NCBI GenBank assembly: GCA_964344255.1
Contig: CAYFMQ010000014.1
Location: 16,682-80,681, forward strand
Reading direction: 5' to 3'
From: JAJFIE01 sp964344255
GTDB taxonomy: Bacteria > Pseudomonadota > Alphaproteobacteria > Rhodospirillales > Casp-alpha2
DNA length: 64,000 bases
This document shows, in pieces, positions 17,953 through 25,971 of the stretch. The notes beneath the pieces are model-generated. The model was given only the letters and a program-made list of their open reading frames with translations. It was not told where the DNA came from and made no database searches. Positions within the stretch are counted from its first letter, which is position 1. Every line of letters begins with the position of its first letter. The position numbers and the translations under genes were made by a program.

Positions 17953-18342
17953 GTGCGCCTGTTTTTTACTGCTCTGCTCGTCGGGTTTCTTGTTTCGGCA
18001 TCATCCTGGGACACCCAGGCGCAGGCTCTGGACCCGTCTCTTATCAAGGAACCGGCAGCATCACCGGAAATCAACCGGGGTAAGCTGAACTTCCAGGCAT
18101 TCTGCCAGGAATGCCATGGCGTGAAAGGCGCCGGTACGGATAAAGGCCCTCCTTTCCTGCACAAGGTCTACCATCCGGGCCATCATGGAGATGCTTCGTT
18201 TTACCTGGCTGTAAAAAACGGAACACGGGCGCACCACTGGCCCTTTGGCGACATGAAACCTGTCGAGGGCGTCAGTGATTCAATGATCAAGGATATCATT
18301 GCCTATGTCCGGGCGCTGCAGAAGGTCAACGGCCTCTGGTAG
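17953..18342 (+). CDS. Exported monohaem cytochrome c
   Basis: 129 residues. The GTG start at 17953 is supported by AAGGGA seven bases upstream. A signal peptide (about 1-24, ending near TQAQA) exports it. The haem-binding motif CQECH is at 51-55, and MKPVEG supplies a plausible axial Met at about 98. The surroundings are typical of small class I cytochromes c. It is periplasmic, soluble or membrane-associated after cleavage. It ends in a shared terminator (18372-18409) facing the phasin gene. The redox partner is not identifiable here. Confidence 0.85.
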   Translation: MRLFFTALLVGFLVSASSWDTQAQALDPSLIKEPAASPEINRGKLNFQAFCQECHGVKGAGTDKGPPFLHKVYHPGHHGDASFYLAVKNGTRAHHWPFGDMKPVEGVSDSMIKDIIAYVRALQKVNGLW

Positions 18343-18371
18343 GTATTGTCATTCATTCAATGCGGAACAAA

Positions 18372-18409
18372 AAAACGCCCGGCGGAGGGAGGGATCCGTC
18401 GGGCGTTTT
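18372..18409. terminator. Bidirectional terminator between cytochrome c and phasin genes
   Basis: AAAACGCCCG (18372-18381) pairs with CGGGCGTTTT (18400-18409). The stem extends inward by GCGGA with TCCGT (one wobble) to about 15 bp, with an eight-base purine loop. The A/T-rich edges allow use on both strands. Confidence 0.92.
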
Positions 18410-18445
18410 ATGATGTTCCACCATTTAAGCGGTGGACTGATGCAA

Positions 18446-19018
18446 TCAGGCGGCGAGAGGCTTAGAGAAGTTTGCGACCGTCTCATTAACACGAACCGCG
18501 ATGGGAGCCGCGGTTTTCTCGGCCAGCTTGATGCTCATTTCGCTGATCTTGCGGCTTTCCGCAACAGCCTTGTCGTAGTTGGCTTTCGCCAGATCGGACT
18601 GAAGGGCAATGACCTCTTCAACGGTCTTGCAGTCCAGGATCTGTTGGGTGGCGCTGACGCCCTGTTCAAAGGATGCGTTGGCCAGAGCCGATGCTTCCTT
18701 GTTGATGTCCTGAACGCCCTTAAGCCAGATGGTGCTGACTTCCATCAGGGCTTCGACGTTTCTCCGGTTGTAGGCAATAACGTCTTCATAGCCCTTGAAA
18801 ACGTCGGCGCTGGCTTTAGCAGCGGCGTCTGCCTGCTCCTTGCTGGCGGCGACAGCCTTCTCAAGGCTTTCGCTGGCGGCCTTTGCACCGTTCTTGACGG
18901 CAGTGTCGATGGTGTTTTCGATGGTCTTGGCAGCTTCCTTACCGGCGTTGATGGCGGCTTCGACGGTTTCCGTGGCGACGGATTCTGCCTTTTTGGCGGT
19001 TTTCTTGGTCGTGGTCAT
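18446..19018 (-). CDS. Phasin family protein
   Basis: 190 residues from the ATG at 19018. The longer open frame up to 19162 would translate the promoter and operators and is rejected. The N-terminus is Lys/Ala/Thr-rich like bacterial histone-like phasins (TTTKKTAKKAESVA). The body (about 60-180) is amphipathic helix matching the Phasin_2 family (DVFKGYEDVIAYNRRNVEAL, ANASFEQGVSATQQIL, LAKANYDKAVAESRKISEM). Phasins coat polyhydroxyalkanoate granules. A strong promoter and two PhaR-like operators lie directly upstream. The ribosome-binding site is TTTGGAG, about eleven bases from the ATG. Confidence 0.88.
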   Translation of the reverse strand: MTTTKKTAKKAESVATETVEAAINAGKEAAKTIENTIDTAVKNGAKAASESLEKAVAASKEQADAAAKASADVFKGYEDVIAYNRRNVEALMEVSTIWLKGVQDINKEASALANASFEQGVSATQQILDCKTVEEVIALQSDLAKANYDKAVAESRKISEMSIKLAEKTAAPIAVRVNETVANFSKPLAA

Positions 19019-19094
19019 GGCTGAGTACTCCAAATAGTTCGTCTGATTCGGTCCCTTATTTCGACAGGCGACCGTGGGGGGTGCGTCCACAAAA

Positions 19095-19109
19095 TGTTGC
19101 AACGCAACA
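19095..19109. promoter_or_regulatory. PhaR-like operator 1 (promoter-distal side towards the gene)
   Basis: TGTTGC (19095-19100), spacer AAC, GCAACA (19104-19109): a perfect 6-bp inverted repeat. It lies just downstream of the -10 on the phasin promoter, near the expected transcription start. PhaR repressors of alphaproteobacteria bind TGC-rich palindromes at phasin promoters; assignment to PhaR is by that resemblance. Confidence 0.7.
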
Positions 19110-19118
19110 ATTGTTGGT

Positions 19119-19147
19119 AAAATATGCCTCTCAAGCCCCTTTGTCAA
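19119..19147 (-). promoter_or_regulatory. Sigma-70 promoter of the phasin gene
   Basis: Reading on the minus strand, TTGACA (19147-19142), a 17-base spacer, then TATTTT (19124-19119). The -35 is perfect and the spacing is ideal. Flanking inverted repeats at 19095-19109 and 19155-19169 bracket it. The -10 lies about 100 bases before the ATG. Confidence 0.8.
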
Positions 19148-19154
19148 CAAATTA

Positions 19155-19169
19155 TGTTGCACTGCACAA
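19155..19169. promoter_or_regulatory. PhaR-like operator 2 (upstream of -35)
   Basis: TGTTGC (19155-19160), spacer ACT, GCACAA (19164-19169): an inverted repeat with one mismatched position in the arms. Its centre is exactly 60 bases from the centre of operator 1, placing the two on the same helical face if the pitch is about 10 bp. It sits immediately upstream of the -35 on the minus strand. Confidence 0.65.
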
Positions 19170-19170
19170 A

Positions 19171-19290
19171 ATAATTTACTTCATTTAATTAATTGAAATT
19201 ATTAAATTTATATGAAAATTTTAAAGCAAGAAAAAGAATATTATGTAATTTTGTGCGTTTGCGAAATAAAATACTGAAAAATTATCGAAT
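19171..19290. other. Extremely AT-rich intergenic block
   Basis: Only 20 of these 120 bases are G or C, in a window that is otherwise clearly GC-rich. It lies upstream of the phasin promoter on the minus strand and could work as an UP element or curved DNA. From 19291 to 19507 the composition returns toward normal and no gene or clear signal is seen. The stretch 19019-19507 holds no coding sequence that I support. Confidence 0.75.
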
Positions 19291-19507
19291 CGCCCCCGTC
19301 TTTGCGTTAATGATTTATTCAGGGCATGCGGGTATTCGTGTTTTCAGGCCGTTTAGGCGCAAAACACCATAATTTCTGTGAACTTTTGCGTAATTCGGTT
19401 ATGGTGATTGACAAGACCAAGGGGGGTCTTTGAACTGGGCAGTCTCCGTAATCAAATGACATAAAACGGCGGCGCGACGAGGATGGAATAAGAAGGGACC
19501 GACGGTC

Positions 19508-20719
19508 TTGAGGGAAGATACGGTTCAAATTGAAACCAAACGGCCAGGCCCGTTCAAGGCTGTCGCCGCGATCATCGTTACGCTCGTTCTGGTATTTGGC
19601 ATTACCGCCCTGCCCCACGCCGCCCAGGCAAAATATGCATCCTTCGTCATGGATGCCAACACAGGCCGGGTTTTGCATGCCGTTAATGCCGATACGCGGA
19701 ATTATCCGGCTTCCCTGACAAAAATGATGACCCTGTATCTGGTGTTCGAAGCCCTCAAGCAGGGGCAGATCCATGCCGATACGGTTTGGACGGCTTCCAG
19801 GCAGGTCGCCCGCCAGCCGGCATCCAAGCTTGGCCTCAAACGCGGCGACAAACTGACGGTGCGTGACGCCGTTCTGGCGCTGGTCACCAAGTCTGCCAAC
19901 GATGTGGCTACATTGGTTGCAGAAAATCTTGCGGGCTCAGAACGCGATTTCGCTCTCGTGATGACGGCGAAAGCCAGGAAGCTTGGCATGAACAGCACAA
20001 CATTCCGTAACGCTTCTGGACTGCCGAACCGGGGGCAGCTTTCCACAGCCAGGGATATGGCCGTCCTTGCCCAGGCCCTGCTCAGGGATTTCCCCGAATA
20101 CTACCGGGTTTTCTCGACGGTCAAGTTCAAGTACGGCGATCGTAACTACAAGAATCACAACAAGTTGCTGACCAGCTATGAAGGTACGGACGGTATCAAG
20201 ACCGGCTATATCCGGGCTTCCGGCTTCAATCTCGTCGCCTCCGTGAAACGCGGTAACCAGCGCCTTATCGGTGTGGTGTTCGGTGGAGACAGCGCTTCGA
20301 GGCGAAACCGGCACATGGTCAGTCTGCTTGATAAGGGATTCCGTATCCTGAACGGTAATGAGGCCATGGCATCAGCAGGTTCCAATACGAGCCAAACCAC
20401 GCAGGTCGCCAGTGCTGCCAATGTAGTGGGGATCGATCCCAAGCTCGGTTGGGGTATTCAGGTCGGCGCCTTTGCTGATCAAAATCGCGCCCGGTCCTAT
20501 GCCCATGAAATATCGGCCATTGTGCCGAAACTGCTCAACACCGGCTTTGTCACTGTAGAGCCTTTAGAAAAGAAGTCCGGCAAGATTCTTTACCGTTCAC
20601 GCATTCACAACATCCCCAAGAAACAGGCCTATAAAGCCTGCAAGATTCTTGAGCGCAAGAATATCAATTGCCTGGAAGTGCGCCTGACCAAGGAACAGCA
20701 AGTCGCCCAGCTTAACTAG
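19508..20719 (+). CDS. dacF: D-alanyl-D-alanine carboxypeptidase with SPOR domain
   Basis: 403 residues from a TTG start at 19508, supported by AAGAAGGGA nine bases upstream. No in-frame ATG gives the full signal peptide. The signal (about 14-40, ending HAAQA) exports it. The penicillin-binding core has the SxxK motif SLTK (S69, K72), SAN (in TKSANDVATL) and KTG (in GIKTGYIRASGF), the class C low-molecular-weight PBP set. A C-terminal SPOR domain (GWGIQVGAFADQNRARSYA to the end) binds denuded septal peptidoglycan. It trims peptidoglycan pentapeptides in the periplasm. A weak hairpin follows at 20757. The gene symbol is by family. Confidence 0.9.
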   Translation: MREDTVQIETKRPGPFKAVAAIIVTLVLVFGITALPHAAQAKYASFVMDANTGRVLHAVNADTRNYPASLTKMMTLYLVFEALKQGQIHADTVWTASRQVARQPASKLGLKRGDKLTVRDAVLALVTKSANDVATLVAENLAGSERDFALVMTAKARKLGMNSTTFRNASGLPNRGQLSTARDMAVLAQALLRDFPEYYRVFSTVKFKYGDRNYKNHNKLLTSYEGTDGIKTGYIRASGFNLVASVKRGNQRLIGVVFGGDSASRRNRHMVSLLDKGFRILNGNEAMASAGSNTSQTTQVASAANVVGIDPKLGWGIQVGAFADQNRARSYAHEISAIVPKLLNTGFVTVEPLEKKSGKILYRSRIHNIPKKQAYKACKILERKNINCLEVRLTKEQQVAQLN

Positions 20720-20756
20720 GCAGTCCGAACTCTTCGTAAATGCAAGAAGTTAGGAG

Positions 20757-20776
20757 ACTGGCTTTTGAAAGCCAGT
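20757..20776. terminator. Hairpin between convergent dacF and phosphohexomutase genes
   Basis: ACTGGCTTT (20757-20765) pairs with AAAGCCAGT (20768-20776). The loop is very short and the T-tract poor, so terminator function is probable but not certain. The two genes converge here. Confidence 0.6.
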
Positions 20777-20779
20777 TGT

Positions 20780-22165
20780 TCAGGGATTCTCCGGGAGTTC
20801 CAGACCGGATGCGACGAGTTGTTGTGATAGATCGTCCTGCAAACGGGTGAGGCCCTCTTCCGTTCCTGATTCGCATCGGGCGACCAGGACATCCTGCGTA
20901 TTGGAGGCTCGTAGCAGCCACCAGCCATCCTCGGTTTCGACCCTGACACCATCAATGTCGTGGACCGTTACGTCCGAACGGCTGCTCAAGCGGTCCTTGA
21001 CCTCATCGACAACGGCGAACTTGCGCTCTTCCGAACAGGGAAAACGCAACTCAGGCGTATTAATCAGTTGCGGCAGGCCATCCCGCATATCGCTTAAGGT
21101 CTCATCGCTCCCAGCCAGAATGGACAGCAGGCGCACAGCCGTATAGCTCGCGTCGTCGTAGCCGTAATAGCGATGCTTGATGAAGATATGGGCGCTCATC
21201 TCGCCGGCGAGCGGGGCGCCGGTTTCGTGCATCTTGTTCTTGATCAGGGAATGGCCGGTTTTCGCCATCACCGGGTTGCCGCCAAGGCGGCTGATTTCGT
21301 CAAAAAAGGCCTGTGACGATTTCACATCGGCGATGATCGTCGATCCGGGCAGTTCGCTAAGAACTTCGCGGGCTAGCAGGATCAGGATCTGGTCCCCCCA
21401 CAGCACGCGGGCCTGGGAATCGATAATGCCGATACGATCACCATCACCGTCGAAGGCGATGCCGATATCGCAGCCCTGGTTCAGGACGATTTCTTTGAGT
21501 TGATCCAGGTTTTTCTCAACCGTCGGGTCCGGATGGTGCGCCGGGAAGGTTCCGTCGATTTCATCGTTGATCAGGATGTGTTCGCCGGGCAGGTGTTCGC
21601 TCATTGCCCGGGTTACCTCACCGGCGGCGCCGTTGCCCGGATCCCAGGCGACTTTCAGGTTTTTATCACCGCGATAATCCGAAACTATTCTCTCAACATA
21701 TTCACTGAAGATGTTGTAATGGCTTGATTTTCCGTCGCCCGACGAGAGATTCCCAGAGGCCACGCGTTGTCCCAGTTCCTGAATGTCCGGCCCCCAGAAT
21801 GACTTGCCCTGATAGACCATCTTGATGCCGTTGTACTCCGGCGGATTGTGCGAGCCGGTGATCATGGCGCCGGCATCGGCGTCCAGATGGTGGGTGGCGA
21901 AATACAGCATGGGTGTAGGGCCTCGTCCGATCCGGATGACATCCAACCCCGATGCCATGATGCCCTCTGTCAGGGCCTGTTCCAGTTCGGGAGAACTCAA
22001 ACGCCCGTCGTATCCGACGGCGACGGTCTTGCATCCCCGTTCGCCGACCATGGTGCCGAACCCCAGGCCGATGGCGCGGATGCTGTCCGTCGTCAGGGAT
22101 TCACCGACAATACCCCGGATATCGTATTCACGAAGGATGACAGGATCGAGAGAAAAGCCGGTCAT
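20780..22165 (-). CDS. Phosphomannomutase/phosphoglucomutase
   Basis: 461-residue alpha-D-phosphohexomutase (AlgC/ManB family). The N-terminal LREYDIRGIVGE is typical. The phosphoserine lies in MITGSHNPPEYNG (S105), the metal loop is FDGDGDRIG, the sugar-binding loop is GEMSAHIF, and the C-terminal phosphate-binding loop is LLRASNTQD. It interconverts glucose- or mannose-6-phosphate and 1-phosphate, feeding GalU or GDP-mannose synthesis. It is last in the operon galU-ugd-this gene, five bases after the ugd stop. Together they supply UDP-glucuronate and related sugars for polysaccharide. Confidence 0.93.
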   Translation of the reverse strand: MTGFSLDPVILREYDIRGIVGESLTTDSIRAIGLGFGTMVGERGCKTVAVGYDGRLSSPELEQALTEGIMASGLDVIRIGRGPTPMLYFATHHLDADAGAMITGSHNPPEYNGIKMVYQGKSFWGPDIQELGQRVASGNLSSGDGKSSHYNIFSEYVERIVSDYRGDKNLKVAWDPGNGAAGEVTRAMSEHLPGEHILINDEIDGTFPAHHPDPTVEKNLDQLKEIVLNQGCDIGIAFDGDGDRIGIIDSQARVLWGDQILILLAREVLSELPGSTIIADVKSSQAFFDEISRLGGNPVMAKTGHSLIKNKMHETGAPLAGEMSAHIFIKHRYYGYDDASYTAVRLLSILAGSDETLSDMRDGLPQLINTPELRFPCSEERKFAVVDEVKDRLSSRSDVTVHDIDGVRVETEDGWWLLRASNTQDVLVARCESGTEEGLTRLQDDLSQQLVASGLELPENP

Positions 22166-22170
22166 GGGGA

Positions 22171-23475
22171 TCAGGACCTGCCGATGCAGGAATAGATGAT
22201 GCCTTCGTCGGCCATTTCCTGCGGCTCATAGATATTTCTCAAATCGACCATCACGGGTTTGTTCATGACCTCCTTCAACCGGTCCAGTTGCAAGGCCCGG
22301 AACTGGTTCCATTCGGTAATGATGGTGACCACATCCGCGCCGGTCATGGCGTCATAGGCGTCCTGGCACCATTCGACCCCGTCTAACAGCTTTTTCGCCT
22401 CATCCATGCCTTCAGGATCATAGGCTCGAATGGTGGCGCCGGCTTCCTGTAGGGCTGGGATGATGTCCAGACTCGGGGAATCCCGCATGTCATCCGTATT
22501 GGGCTTAAAGGTGACACCAAGAACAGCAATGGTTTTTCCCTGAACGGAGTCGTCAGCGGCGTCTATCACCCGGCCGGCCATGGCTATCTTGCGCTCGTCG
22601 TTGACGGTAACCACGGCTTCTACGATGCGAAGCGGGCTGTCCGCTTCCTGAGCCGTTCTTACCAGCGCCAGCGTGTCTTTTGGGAAGCAGGAGCCGCCGT
22701 AACCCGGTCCGGCATGAAGGAACTTGCGGCCGATACGGCCATCCAGCCCTATCCCCTTTGCAACATCCTGTACATCGGCGTCCAGTTTTTCGCAAAGATC
22801 GGCGATCTCATTGATAAACGTGATTTTGGTGGCGAGGAAAGTATTGGCGGCATACTTGATCATTTCCGAGGTCTGGCGCGTCGTGAAAAGGATCGGCGTT
22901 TCCGCCAGATACAGTGGGCGGTACAACTCACGCATTACCTCGCGGGCGCGCTCGCTGGATGTGCCGATGACAACCCGGTCCGGGCGCATAAAATCCTCAA
23001 TGGCGGAGCCTTCGCGTAGGAACTCCGGGTTGGAAACGACGTCGAATTCCGCATCGGGGCGAGTTCCCCTGATGACCTTTTCCACTTCCCTGCCGGTTCC
23101 GACCGGCACGGTGGATTTGGTGACAACGACCGTGTAGCCGTCAAGGGATTGGGCGATTTCCTCAGCCGCGGCATAGACGTAGGTAAGATCCGCATGACCG
23201 TCTCCCCTGCGGCTCGGTGTGCCGACGGCGATGAACACGGCATCGCACGTGCTTACAGCCGAAACCAGGTCGGTTGTGAATGATATACGGCCCGCCTGAA
23301 CGTTCTTGGCAACCAGGTCCTCAAGGCCTGGTTCGTAAATAGGAATTTCCCCCCGGTTCAGCGCATCGATTTTGGCTACGTCCTTGTCGACGCAGATCAC
23401 CTCGACCCCGAATTCAGAAAAACAGGTACCGGATACTAGCCCGACATACCCTGTGCCGATCATGGCAATGCGCAT
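22171..23475 (-). CDS. ugd: UDP-glucose 6-dehydrogenase
   Basis: 434 residues. The Rossmann motif GTGYVGLVSGTCF opens the protein, the catalytic Cys is in YGGSCFPKDT, and the second NAD-like domain has AVLGVTFKPNTDDMRDSPS. It oxidises UDP-glucose twice with NAD to UDP-glucuronate in the cytoplasm. Full length for the family. It follows galU without a gap, so the products of the two enzymes are directly linked: UDP-glucose from GalU is its substrate. Confidence 0.96.
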   Translation of the reverse strand: MRIAMIGTGYVGLVSGTCFSEFGVEVICVDKDVAKIDALNRGEIPIYEPGLEDLVAKNVQAGRISFTTDLVSAVSTCDAVFIAVGTPSRRGDGHADLTYVYAAAEEIAQSLDGYTVVVTKSTVPVGTGREVEKVIRGTRPDAEFDVVSNPEFLREGSAIEDFMRPDRVVIGTSSERAREVMRELYRPLYLAETPILFTTRQTSEMIKYAANTFLATKITFINEIADLCEKLDADVQDVAKGIGLDGRIGRKFLHAGPGYGGSCFPKDTLALVRTAQEADSPLRIVEAVVTVNDERKIAMAGRVIDAADDSVQGKTIAVLGVTFKPNTDDMRDSPSLDIIPALQEAGATIRAYDPEGMDEAKKLLDGVEWCQDAYDAMTGADVVTIITEWNQFRALQLDRLKEVMNKPVMVDLRNIYEPQEMADEGIIYSCIGRS

Positions 23476-24348
23476 TTAGAGGTATTCCTTCAATATTTCT
23501 GAGACACCGTCTCGCATGTCATCCCTGTCAAGTGCGAAGGCGACGTTGGCTTCGATGAAGCCTTTCTTGGTGCCGCAGTCAAATCGCTTGCCTTCAAATC
23601 GAAAACCGTGGAAATCGATCTCACCAATTGTAGCAGCCATGGCGTCGGTCAGTTGGATTTCTCCGCCAGCCCCTGTTTCGTGCTTATCCAGGTGATTCAT
23701 GACCTGAGGCTGGAGGATATATCGACCGATGATGGACAGCGTTGAGGGCGCGTCATCAGGGTTCGGTTTCTCGACCAATCCTTTCGCCTTGGCGATTTTT
23801 CCATCATCGCTTTCAATATCCAGAATTCCATAACGATTGGTGTGTTCACGAGGTACATCCACGACAGCGGCAAGGTTGCCGCCGATCCTGTTGTAGGTTT
23901 CGATCATTTGTTTCAGGCATCCGGGATTGGCGAGAATAACGTCGTCAGCAGATAACACGGCGAAAGGCTCATCGCCAATGTAGTTCTTGCCACACCAGAC
24001 AGCATGACCGAGGCCCAGCGGTTGTTGCTGACGAACGTAGGTCAGTTGGCCCGGCGGCGGCGAGCAATCCAGCACGGTCTGCAGATCATCGGTCTTGCCA
24101 CGTTCCTTTAATGTCAGTTCCAGTTCCACGGCGTGATCGAAATGATCCTCCATGGCGGTCTTACCGCGTCCGGTAACGAAAATGAACTGCTCGATACCCG
24201 CATCCTGTGCTTCTTCAAGGGCATATTGGATCAGAGGCTTATCGACAACAGGCAGCATTTCCTTCGGCAGCGCCTTGGTTGCCGGCAAAAACCGTGTGCC
24301 GAGACCGGCGACGGGAAAAAGGGCTTTCTTGACGGGTTTGATCGGCAT
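23476..24348 (-). CDS. galU: UTP--glucose-1-phosphate uridylyltransferase
   Basis: 290 residues. The N-terminal nucleotide-binding motif is FPVAGLGTRFLPATKALPKEMLP, with the Arg and Lys of the sugar nucleotidyltransferase family. DVILANPG and GLVEKPNPDDAPS are the other family signatures. It makes UDP-glucose and pyrophosphate from UTP and glucose-1-phosphate. It is the first gene of the galU-ugd-phosphohexomutase operon. The promoter probably lies in 24349-24462, which also holds an inverted repeat. Confidence 0.96.
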   Translation of the reverse strand: MPIKPVKKALFPVAGLGTRFLPATKALPKEMLPVVDKPLIQYALEEAQDAGIEQFIFVTGRGKTAMEDHFDHAVELELTLKERGKTDDLQTVLDCSPPPGQLTYVRQQQPLGLGHAVWCGKNYIGDEPFAVLSADDVILANPGCLKQMIETYNRIGGNLAAVVDVPREHTNRYGILDIESDDGKIAKAKGLVEKPNPDDAPSTLSIIGRYILQPQVMNHLDKHETGAGGEIQLTDAMAATIGEIDFHGFRFEGKRFDCGTKKGFIEANVAFALDRDDMRDGVSEILKEYL

Positions 24349-24402
24349 CGGTGCCAGAAGTTCCTGTAAAAATCATGTAAAACTCGGCCCTTTGTGCCAT
24401 CC

Positions 24403-24421
24403 GGTCGATCAAAAATCGACC
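24403..24421. terminator. Inverted repeat between dnaJ-like gene and galU
   Basis: GGTCGAT (24403-24409) pairs with ATCGACC (24415-24421), loop CAAAA, followed on the plus strand by CTTTTCTT. The upstream minus-strand gene ends at 24463, so it lies downstream of it, but the T-tract is on the other strand. It may be a terminator or an operator in front of galU. Confidence 0.35.
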
Positions 24422-24462
24422 CTTTTCTTGCAAAAGAGCACCCTGCTTTAAAGATTTACCTG

Positions 24463-25194
24463 TTATCCGCCCAACAGGACATCTTTTGCCTGATTGACCT
24501 TGGCGGCTAGGAATGTCGAGCCGCCCTTGTCAGGATGCAAATGGGCAATCAGACGGCGGTGAGCATCGCGAATCGCTTCTTCCGGCGCGCCTTCTTCGAG
24601 CCCAAGAACCTCATAAGCTTCAGCTCGCGTCATGGCGCCGGGTTGGTGTGTGCCTGCCGAGTTGCCATCACTTGTACTATCCTGCCAGTCTGTTCGCCAG
24701 TCCGGTCGTTCCCGGTCCAGATAGGCTTCCAGGATCTGCGCCGATTCAGGATCGTTTTGCCGGCATTCCGAAAACAGTCCGAGAATCTCCACATCCGACA
24801 AGTCCTGCAGGTCTCGCCCTGACAAGGCGCCGTAGACGACCGTACCCCACATGGCGCCTGTGTCGTGGTCGAGTTCCATTTGGAGATATCGGGTGTGCAC
24901 GGCGGAGGTCTGGCCGGAGGAATGTCCCCTGCCCCGTTGTGACATGCGATGAAAAGCCTTGGCCGTTCGGGCGACCCGGCGAAGACGGATAAGCCACGGC
25001 AACAGGGCCGGCAATGCGGCGATGGCCCAGGCGATCCGGCCCGTGAACAGGAAAAATGCGGCAATGGTAATAATGCCGCCGATAAGAAGCCATTTCAGCG
25101 CCTTGACCAGGGTCTTGGGATCGGCCGAAACGAACCAGCGTCCCGCCAGCAGGAAGCCGGCCAACAGGGCTATCCCTAAAATCAGATAGGACAT
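24463..25194 (-). CDS. Membrane-anchored J-domain protein
   Basis: 243 residues. Two hydrophobic segments lie near the N-terminus (about 2-22 and 35-70), so it is an inner-membrane protein. A C-terminal J domain (about 188-243) holds AYEVLGLEEGAPEEAI and the HPDKGGS loop, with the essential HPD tripeptide intact. Between them is a charged linker. J proteins stimulate the ATPase of DnaK-type chaperones, and membrane ones (DjlC/Tim14-like) recruit the chaperone to the membrane. It is the last gene of the mipZ-mipZ-VWA-J operon (16-base gap to the VWA gene). Confidence 0.85.
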   Translation of the reverse strand: MSYLILGIALLAGFLLAGRWFVSADPKTLVKALKWLLIGGIITIAAFFLFTGRIAWAIAALPALLPWLIRLRRVARTAKAFHRMSQRGRGHSSGQTSAVHTRYLQMELDHDTGAMWGTVVYGALSGRDLQDLSDVEILGLFSECRQNDPESAQILEAYLDRERPDWRTDWQDSTSDGNSAGTHQPGAMTRAEAYEVLGLEEGAPEEAIRDAHRRLIAHLHPDKGGSTFLAAKVNQAKDVLLGG

Positions 25195-25210
25195 CCGTCA
25201 GCCCCCCTGA

Positions 25211-25945
25211 TCATGCCTTGCTGTCCCCTTTCATCTGGTTGGCGATCTGCAGCACTGCGCCGCCTTGGCGCTCGGCCATGTTTTCAAGTGCTGGTCTTCC
25301 CCCTGCGGCGTAGACAGCGACGGCGGCCAGAAGGTCGCGCAGGGCCTGGGCGCTGGTTGAGTCAAAATGGCAGTAAGCGCCACGGGTCAGCCGTGCGACT
25401 TCGCGGAACGTGAAACCGGCAACCGAATCGTCGCCTTCATGAAACATGAAAGCCGGCACGCCTTTCAGGCCCAATTCCCCGGCCCTGGCGCCGATCCTGT
25501 CGACATCCTCCTCACAGCAATCACCGACAAAGACCAGGGCGTTAACCCTTTCCTTTGCCGTTTCGTTGGCGGCATGGGACAGGACCTTCGCCAGCTGGGT
25601 CTCACCTGCCCTGCATTGAACCGACGTCATCCATTTCTGCAAATCTGCTTCCTCGCTGGTCCAGCGACTGACCTTGAATTCACCGAAGCCGCGATAGAAC
25701 ACAAGCTGAATGTCCAGCCCGCCAAGGGCTGCGGTTTCATGGAACATCTGTCCCTGGATGGCGGCGGCGCGGTCCCAGGACGGCTGGCGGCTGGCCGTGG
25801 CATCCATGGCGAAAATCAGCTTGCCGCGTTCGCCGGCTTTTCTTGCCGGTGGCGGCGTGGCGGCTACCTGTTGCAGAAAGGCGCTGACATCGTTCTTGGT
25901 GCTGACCTCCCGCTCTCTTGATTTCTTTGGAACCTTGTCGGCCAT
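25211..25945 (-). CDS. VWA-domain protein of unknown function
   Basis: 244 residues from the ATG at 25945; a TTG at 25975 would overlap the mipZ stop by TTGA and is the alternative. The von Willebrand A-like region begins with KLIFAMDATASRQPSWDRA, which carries the DxTxS version of the metal-ion site. Later strands include VNALVFVGDCCEE. The cysteines in GDCCEE are unusual. No membrane segment is visible, so it is cytoplasmic. It lies between the MipZ-like ATPase and the J-domain gene. VWA proteins often pair with AAA+ or ParA-type ATPases, but the partner is not shown. Family call is firm; the role is not known. Confidence 0.82.
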   Translation of the reverse strand: MADKVPKKSREREVSTKNDVSAFLQQVAATPPPARKAGERGKLIFAMDATASRQPSWDRAAAIQGQMFHETAALGGLDIQLVFYRGFGEFKVSRWTSEEADLQKWMTSVQCRAGETQLAKVLSHAANETAKERVNALVFVGDCCEEDVDRIGARAGELGLKGVPAFMFHEGDDSVAGFTFREVARLTRGAYCHFDSTSAQALRDLLAAVAVYAAGGRPALENMAERQGGAVLQIANQMKGDSKA

Positions 25946-25971
25946 GATCGTGGCTGTCTCTCTATCGGTGT

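Noticed and set aside
19019..19162. Longer N-terminus of the phasin
   Set aside because: It would translate the promoter and an operator. The ATG at 19018 begins the typical Lys/Ala/Thr-rich phasin start.
19408..19436. TTGACA upstream of dacF as a promoter
   Set aside because: The -35 is perfect, but no -10 like TATAAT lies at 16-18 bases; the hairpin AAGACC/GGTCTT there is also short. Left unassigned.
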